60,000 nucleotides of DNA, from positions 11,623,278-11,683,277 of the forward strand of contig CAIIXF020000008.1 of NCBI GenBank assembly GCA_903813345.2, read 5' to 3'. A model generated the notes under the pieces. It had not been told where the DNA came from, did not search any database, and worked only from the letters and a program-made list of their open reading frames with translations. Source of the stretch: Owenia fusiformis. Taxonomy: Eukaryota > Annelida > Polychaeta > Sabellida > Oweniidae. Made by a program: the position numbers and the translations under genes. Below are positions 53,236 to 60,000 of this stretch, piece after piece (position 1 is the stretch's first letter; every line of letters starts with the position of its first letter).

Positions 53236-56049
53236 CTGGACGGATGTCAGTTATCATCCTGATATATATTAAGAATATTTAAAATTTGCCAAAAATACAT
53301 GAATAAATATGTGTGTTCAATCACAAATTCAGAAGTAACTCACAATGTCTAAGGATGTTGAGTGTGTAAGTTATGATAAACAGATATGTAGGTCAGTATT
53401 ACATAATTGTGAAATGAATAAGTCAGAATATATCATTGGTCAGAAAGCACTAAAACCTGCTTGAAACTGTGAAAGTTTATACACTCTATTCCACACTGTA
53501 TAGAAATAAAATAACTATCATATTAGTAACTGTGAGCCAATCATTATTGCATAGAAAATACTTTATGCACTGCTTATAAGATTCACTGAGACAAGTGGGT
53601 CAATACTTCATGTACTTCATGTGCTCTCACACAGTTACTTTCCCTTACATTAAGTTGCTGTACAGTTATATGTACCTGGATATTGCATATTCATCTCAAA
53701 CAACGTTAGCAAAATGAAGGTTAGACGAAATAGACGGTTCGCTAAAACCAATAAAGGCATTGTCAAGGCCATTTTGGAAAGAAACTAGATAGCGTGATAG
53801 CGAATGAGGATATAGTAAGTGAAATATATTTTGCAAAGGTCAGCTTTGTAAACAACTGGGTAACCCTAAACGATAAAAAAAAATATATACAAAATATCTT
53901 TTATATGATTTATTCATATCCCAATAATTTCACTCCTTCACTGCATCTAATAAGGTATCTAGATACTAACTAGAAAAACAGCAACTCAAAGCAGTAGAAA
54001 AAATGAAGAATTAAAAAACTTCAGCTCATTTGAACAATAAGTCTCAAGTAATGCAATTAGCAATACCATGGCTGTCAAAATTTCTTTCAGTGGGCTTAAC
54101 TTTTAGAGACAAGGAAAGAGGACTTTTACTTTTATTGGGGGAAAGGAATCAAAAGGGTGGCATTCGAGGCACAAATCTCAAATGTTTATTTAAAAATAGT
54201 TCAATTCTTTGAAGCAAATGATTCTAAAAGTACAACATATCCTTGAAAAATATCATTCTCTTAATTTGGACTACCACCCTCATTCAAAGTCTAGAATCAA
54301 GACATATGTTAAATTGAATCATCTACAATTCATTGAGTCATAAAAATCCTATAATATAATATGCCTATCAATATAATATGTTATTATTTAAGTATCATCC
54401 CAATGCTTTAATTTTAATAGAATTATTTTAATATTTTACTCACTGTATAATATGTAGTTTGCATTTGCTGTTGATAAATAAATGATTACACTGATCAGTA
54501 AAGAAATATAGCAATTGTATTACTTAAACTGTATACACTATAGAAATGATTTTCATTGAAAAATCAAATCAGTACCAAAATTATGGTTACCCTGTAATAT
54601 TAAATGTCATGTGAATAATGAAAGTCACCCCCTTAAATCTATTTCCACAGATTTTAATGAATATTTTTTTATATTTTGCGTAAATGGGATATTTTTTTTA
54701 TTTCAGGTCAAACAATGTATCTTATCATTACAAATAATTTCTGTGATTTTCAAGAAAATCGCACCGCTACATTTGAAATTAATCCAGATTAAGACATTTT
54801 CTCATTGGGCTCCATTATAAAATTGGAATTTTCAAACTTAATATTTTTAAATTTTACGTAGTGAAAAGTTGCATAATGGGTTGTTAAGCAATGTTATGGC
54901 ATTAATAATTCAAAGCAAAAAGGGATAAAGAAAAATTGCCATGGGCAAGTCTGTTTAACATCCCTTTAAAATGGCCTACTTTGTTGTAGGCTGTGTGACC
55001 ATGGGATGACTTTATTATTTACTGCTTGTGAGAGATATAATGTATTTCCCTTGGTGAAAATATGTGAAATAAAAACTAAGTATAGGTATGTGTAAATGTG
55101 GTCTATTTATGCTAACCTAAAACTCCCTGTTATCACTAAGAATGACTTTTGAGGCCTCTCATCAGATTTGTAATGCCCAAAAACCTAGGGCTATCATTCC
55201 TAAGCTAAAATTCCAGTACAACAAAAATATAATCATGAGATCTAAGCATGCACTTCAAGGAATTAATGTATGAATTCATGATGCTCTTAGCCAAAATAAC
55301 TCTCTATTCCTGTACACATTCAAACATCATGACTCTACATGTATGGAATGTGCATGGAGCAGTAATGGAAAGATATTTGGAAAACACAAGAACACTGGCT
55401 AAATACAACAATTCTCTATCACAGATGACTCAGTACTTGACACCCAAATCTATGCTATACCTCATACAAGAGCATTGATACAACATATAAGGGGATTGTG
55501 GAGACTCAAAGTACAAGGTTATAGTAATACCTGTGCTTGAGTCTTGTATGTGTAACCATAAATCAAGACTGGCCAACTGAAGAATATGCAGTTCAAGTTG
55601 GCTCCAAATTTATATCAATGACATATGAAATTGCCATGTGTACTAAGTAGCTGACCACACGATAGTCATATCTACCACTGCTAATGCTCTGCAATAATTA
55701 TTAGATATAGTATACAAATCAAGCTGTCGTTGGAAACAAGAAAATCATGCCGATTCACCTCCAAATCAATGCAAAATGCTGTTATATCTTTGGAAAATCA
55801 AACCTCAATAAGTATAAATCAAACTGGTCATTAGGTAATGAACCCATACCAACTAGAAATGAGCAAATATATGTCCGTAATATAATTAAGAAAACATCTA
55901 CAGTTACTTGTGAACAAAGAATTGTGAACAAAGGAAAATGCAAATTGTTAGTAATGGTCAAATTCAACATATCAGACATGATGAAAGACTGTTCACATTA
56001 ATTCTATATTCCAACTCTTTTCAAATGTTCATATTGAGTGAGTCTATAA
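53236..56049. other. No gene recognised; possibly the decayed middle of a LINE
   Basis: Lies between endonuclease-like and LINE C-terminal pieces of the same strand, so it may be the eroded and expanded RT region of one copy. A frame at 55248-55478 (MTLHVWNVHGAVMERYLENT) looks faintly like an endonuclease start. No RT motif could be recognised. Confidence 0.35.
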
Positions 56050-56286
56050 TTTATTGGCAACTTGGTTTAAAATATCCAATGTTTACTTGGTGCTTTGGGC
56101 AACTTGCACTCCATTACTTTTTACTGAAAAAGAAACAAAATGTCTTGCATGTGAAAACTTGACAATTGATATAGCCAGTCACCTTGTATTCCACTGCGAA
56201 CATGTTCAATTTATTAATCTTACAGAGAAACTCTTTGATGGTGTTGTTAACATACTCCTTATTAACTCATCAACTTGCAACAGCTA
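56050..56286 (+). pseudogene. LINE C-terminal knuckle remnant
   Basis: The frame reads WATCTPLLFTEKETKCLAC, then ENLTIDIASHLVFHCEHVQF and LFDGVVN to TAG. The C-x2-C-x-H-x3-C pattern and the words after it resemble the C-terminus of the LINE at 9899-10369 ([25 protein letters not shown]), so this is probably another copy of that family. Confidence 0.55.
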
Positions 56287-57294
56287 GACTGAATTGTCTT
56301 TAGGTCATTCCATAGGAACTGGGATAGTGAATGCTCAAAAACAGGTATCGGAGTAAGAGCAATTCTGAAAAAAATCTGAAATGGTTGGAACCTTCTGCTT
56401 ATAAAAACACCTTGCAGAGAGGCATTGTTAAAAATGATAATACAGTAAAAAGTACACATACATGTATTTATGAAGATGACTATTTCAAAATAATAAATGT
56501 GCTGTCAACACAACATATTGGTTTGTAGGCATACCTATTCCTGATAAATTAACATCATATTAGGATAATGCACTTAGATTGAACTACTTACAGTGTATGA
56601 ACTTGATACCACAGTATTAAAATCAGTTATGCTTGGAGCAGACTTGAATTGATTGTACTTTGTTAAAGATTTTGTTTGGTGGTACAATATTATCAAGGAT
56701 CACAATTACAATTGAATAATTGAAAACAATTAGGACATTGGCTTTAAATACCTAGGGAGGGAGCAACATGGTTCAGATCATTCACATACACAAAACATGT
56801 AACATGGCTGAAGCTTAAAGGAAACATACCCGATGAGGATCCTTCAACTGGAAACTGGCCATTTATGACTTTGTTTTACCCTAGATGAAGATAATGATGT
56901 TCCAAAATATCCCGAGAAATCCACCAAAACATCAAGTGTACATGCATTCATCATTACTAATGCAGACTACATAGAAAAAAAAGAAAAAATAAGAAGCAGA
57001 AGCTCAAATCTAGTCTAAAAACAGGAATGGACATAAGGAAATGAAGAGACAAACTGGCAGACAATGTGAGCAACAAAATCCATTGACAACTGACCAAAGA
57101 AAGATTCACAGGAAACATTGTATTAAAGGAACAATTATCATAAATGTACCAAGTACATAAAGCTTCGGATCCCTGTGATACTTTTATTACTACATACCAT
57201 AATGTGTTGTGAGTGCAAATCGATTAATACATGTACTTGAATACATTAACATTGTCAATGATTTTTAATTTGTTTCTCTTTTGTCTTTTGCATA
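56287..57294. other. Unrecognised, with possible eroded coding bits
   Basis: Near 56890 the plus-strand frame DNDVPKYPEKSTKTSSVHAF then IITNADYIEKKEKI resembles a K-T-S-x-HAFIIT phrase seen in transposon proteins upstream of OTU or nuclease domains. It is followed by stops. This is weak. Confidence 0.3.
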
Positions 57295-57415
57295 ATGGAA
57301 GGACTACAGGAGAGTAGACATTTTGGGTGATGGTAATTGTCTCTATCATGCCGTCATTGGCCATCTTGACCAGTTGATTCAAAACAGTTATTGTAAACGC
57401 ATATTTAAATGCTAA
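57295..57415 (+). pseudogene. Second OTU-like motif, truncated
   Basis: The frame WKDYRRVDILGDGNCLYHAV then IGHLDQLIQNSYCKRIFKC ends at TAA (57413). The GDGNC-L-Y/F-HA motif is the OTU Asp-Cys site. The following 400 bases show only faint continuation (NGDTWTRKLDRQPHIIGMYI in another frame near 57555). The His part is not visible. Confidence 0.55.
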
Positions 57416-58647
57416 TTGGCACAAGGGCTATTTTCGTTTGTTGTGTTTGATAATGTTTCTGTAAGATATTTCCATTTCATTTCATATCACATTTCTATTT
57501 TGCTTCTATAGTACATGTTAGTAGGATATGTTAATCCTTTCAGTATATATGTGAAAAATGGTGATACATGGACCAGGAAGCTGGATAGACAGCCCCATAT
57601 CATTGGAATGTACATCAAGAACATGTTTTTTACTAATTGAATGAGGTTAAAGTGGCAGTCCAAGTCCAGGAGCATTCTTACATCTAAGCAATGCTGGTTT
57701 CATAAATGCCTTCCATTAATGGGAAAGTGGCACAAAAATGAATTGAAGACCGAAGTAAGAATTTAGATTAGCTTCAACCATTTTTGCTGCAAGTAAATAA
57801 ATACAAGAAGGTAATACATATTATCGTAGCACAGATACAGTTTCTAACATGTATACAAGCAATTATGTGGAAGCTTTCAAAGGTTGAGTAATGACAAGTT
57901 CCAACATCTTCAGTGAAATGTACCATAAGGATTTTATCAAATGTTCGAACTAGCATGGTAAGGGTTTCCATAGGTACCTTTGCCACTGTATTGAGATACA
58001 TATTCCCAATATGGATATCATCATCTATATCAGAGTATCCACCTTATCATTAGATTACTCCCAAAAAGAAGAAAGGTGTGCTCGAGATGGGTGACAAGGG
58101 TATGATATATTTTATTGTATCATTTGATCTTCCAGTGGACAAAATAATTAACAAGGATCAAGTTAAGTAAATTCAAGCCCTCCAATGTTTTAGGAAGTCC
58201 ACTGTTGAGATTTAGTGTGTTGATTGGCAAACGGGACATCATTTGATGCTCCAAATCCATAGCATGGTTTCAAGGGATGCTTCCTTAGCATATGGAGATG
58301 TGTTTGTCGTAATTTTTGCCTATACTCACCATTGTATCATTCAGTCATACACATGTGTTACATTGCTGTTTATACAAGCAAACTGGACAAGGAATATAAT
58401 ATTCAATCTTCAATTACCGTATGTAGAATATAGGGAAATATAATCTATATAATTTATCAAAAAGACAACACTGAACACATTTTTAAGAAGAAACAGTGAA
58501 CATGAAAGTTCGTCCATAAAATATTGCAAAAGCAATATGTAGAAGAGAGCTTCCATCCAAACAAGCATTAGGAAAACTGCTTAATTCCCTGAAATACCAC
58601 TCCCTTTAAACTATGGATGAAGAATTGTGCCTTCTACATAAGTACCT
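57416..58647. other. No gene recognised
   Basis: Probably the eroded remainder of the OTU-containing element. Only short frames are present. Confidence 0.35.
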
Positions 58648-58860
58648 ATGTGGACAACCCTATCAGCCATTCCCAATGGATTACAAGAGCTCATTAGCTG
58701 CCAGTGTCTGAAAAGCTGTAGATCAATGTGTTGCTCTTGTAGGAAATCTAGGATCAAATGCACCACTGAATGCAAATGTTATCAGATTGATGAAGCTGAC
58801 AGAAATGCTGATGAAGCTGACAGCAGTGCTAATACAAGTAATACTTTTCAAACTACTTAA
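58648..58860 (+). pseudogene. Second cysteine-rich CxC module
   Basis: The frame reads LQELISCQCLKSCRSMCCSC, then RKSRIKCTTECKCYQIDEAD and a repeated ADEADSSANTSN tail to TAA. Spacing C-x-C-x3-C-x3-CC-x-C-x6-C-x3-C-x-C is typical of CxC tails on invertebrate transposon proteins (the usual LI-x-CxC-x2-C opening). It lies downstream of an OTU motif on the same strand, as at 41.7-42.7 kb. Confidence 0.55.
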
Positions 58861-59050
58861 TGAAATTATAATATACTTCAAAAAAATTTCAGATAACATT
58901 GTATGTATGGGTTTTTGCAAAAGTCTTGAGGACACATACATGCGCTAGTGACATACATCACTGATATTCTTTACCTTCAGTAAATCTGAAAGCTGATCCT
59001 GCTAAAATGCACCTTGTACCTTAACATTTATTTATTTATTCGAATCAGTC

Positions 59051-59218
59051 CTTCCACTATCAAAATACCTACAACTCGATGATATTGATACACTGCAAGA
59101 TAGTTGTGAAGCAGAGGGACTTGTTACACTGTTGTCAAATGAACATGATAACAAAGAGATGTACAATGCTCTTCATGAAGTAGCCATTGAATTTGCAAGA
59201 ATTGGAATTCTTCCATGA
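59051..59218 (+). CDS. Possible terminal exon of an unidentified gene
   Basis: After an AATCAG acceptor-like site the frame reads VLPLSKYLQLDDIDTLQDSC, then EAEGLVTLLSNEHDNKEMYN and ALHEVAIEFARIGILP to TGA. Amphipathic, helix-like sequence. No family is recognised and chance cannot be excluded. Confidence 0.3.
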   Translation, partial: LPLSKYLQLDDIDTLQDSCEAEGLVTLLSNEHDNKEMYNALHEVAIEFARIGILP

Positions 59219-59542
59219 CACCATAGACCACACAGCAGGAATATAGGGATAATTAATGTTAGAATACATAATAGACGCACCTTCTACAACCATTTCCTTG
59301 ATAATATAATCATTGAAATCTGTACTGTACTAATTAATCCAAAAAAGATTCAAAGCCCAAAATATGAGGCAATCTGACAAATCTGAATGTAGGAAACTTG
59401 TTTGACAGATTTTAAATGTATCTTGAGGCTGGGGATATACAGGAGCTCCAAGATGAAATAACATGTTGGGGCCAGGGATGGGACAGATTCGTTGCCAAAG
59501 GCAACATCCCAACTACACTATTTGAAAGCATTTAGTAGAAAC

Positions 59543-59757
59543 CTTAGTCACTGTAGCCTAATGTGTACACTTGTTTGGTACAACTCTCATCACATTTTAC
59601 ATTTTGAATTCATTTCACATTTAGATTAAAAATAAAAACATATTTGCCTCAGTCACTGTACCCTAACATATACACTGGTTTGGTACAACTCTCATCGTAT
59701 TTTACATTTTGAATTTATTTCACATTTAGATAAAAAAAATGAACATATTTGCAAAGT
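59543..59757. repeat. Two tandem copies of a 105-bp unit
   Basis: CAGTCACTGTA/TAGTCACTGTA, then GGTACAACTCTCATC, TTTTACATTTTGAATT and CATTTCACATTTAGAT recur with a period of 105 bases. The copies differ at several positions. Non-coding. Confidence 0.85.
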
Positions 59758-60000
59758 GAAGAAAACGTAAATAAGAACTCCAGATCGGGACTTTGCAGAG
59801 CTGTACACATTGGCAATGATTCATATTCACAGAGAACAGGACATTAGGTTTGGCAATGTAATTGACAGGTTTGCTAATGCAAAGATATGAAAGTCTGAAT
59901 TTATTCTGTAGTTTAAGTCATTAAAACAAGTGCAAAGGGGCATAGAATGAAATTGTTGCACTAATCACATTTTGAGGATTTAAGATTTATTGTTTTTGTT
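59758..60000. other. Nothing recognised to the window end
   Basis: AT-rich, with a short plus-strand frame around IHREQDIRFGNVIDRF near 59820 that is too short to name. Confidence 0.4.

Noticed and set aside
1-60000. CRISPR arrays, rRNA genes, prokaryotic operons
   Set aside because: None seen; intron-rich genes, poly(A)-tailed retroposons and MITEs mark this as animal nuclear DNA.

Overview
The window is animal (metazoan) genomic DNA, AT-rich and full of introns and decayed mobile elements, most likely from a marine invertebrate. A mollusc is my best guess, because the first gene resembles the sea-hare element N-RAG-TP and ACGGACGG-type arrays are common in bivalves, but the species cannot be fixed from sequence alone. 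Only one certain host gene is visible: gephyrin (molybdenum insertase / receptor clustering protein). A terminal EGF-like exon suggests a second host gene. Most long reading frames belong to transposons.

Layout. (a) 1-2523, minus strand: a two-exon RAG1-like transposase gene running off the left edge. (b) 4257-4362, plus strand: the last half of an EGF-like repeat with its stop codon. (c) 6997-33252, minus strand: seven 3' exons of gephyrin covering much of its MoeA-like E domain. The introns hold a decayed LINE with the opposite orientation (7.85-10.57 kb), several MITE-like inverted-repeat elements, two related low-complexity arrays (15.9 and 19.6 kb), and one 10-kb intron made almost entirely of a 9.7-kb element with terminal inverted repeats (23461-33173). 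That element is built of about 190-bp monomers in 3.1-kb higher-order repeats and carries a nested Harbinger derivative. (d) 33309-35925, minus: a 5'-truncated LINE with a 786-residue open reverse transcriptase frame. (e) 36158-37120: a TIR element ending in an ACGG array. (f) 38.8-50.5 kb, plus: a broken DIRS-like retroelement (SGNH-hydrolase-like ORF, Gln/Gly/Met-rich repeats, gag-like region, reverse transcriptase, RNase H), invaded by a MITE, by a minus-strand transposase-OTU-cysteine-rich gene, by another MITE, and by a 4645-bp hAT transposon with a perfect 8-bp target duplication. (g) 50.6-59.8 kb: fragments including an IMPACT (UPF0029)-like domain, a hAT-associated fragment, LINE endonuclease and C-terminal remnants, a second OTU motif and a second cysteine-rich module.

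The most notable items are: the RAG1-like gene, whose N-terminal zinc module and core-like region, including the spacing of one aspartate and a C-x2-C pair, match my recollection of vertebrate RAG1; the gephyrin intron formed by a giant repeat-filled TIR element; two tandem duplications that touch gephyrin coding sequence; and the transposase/OTU/CxC-rich gene. Domain calls come from reading translations, and no database search was run.
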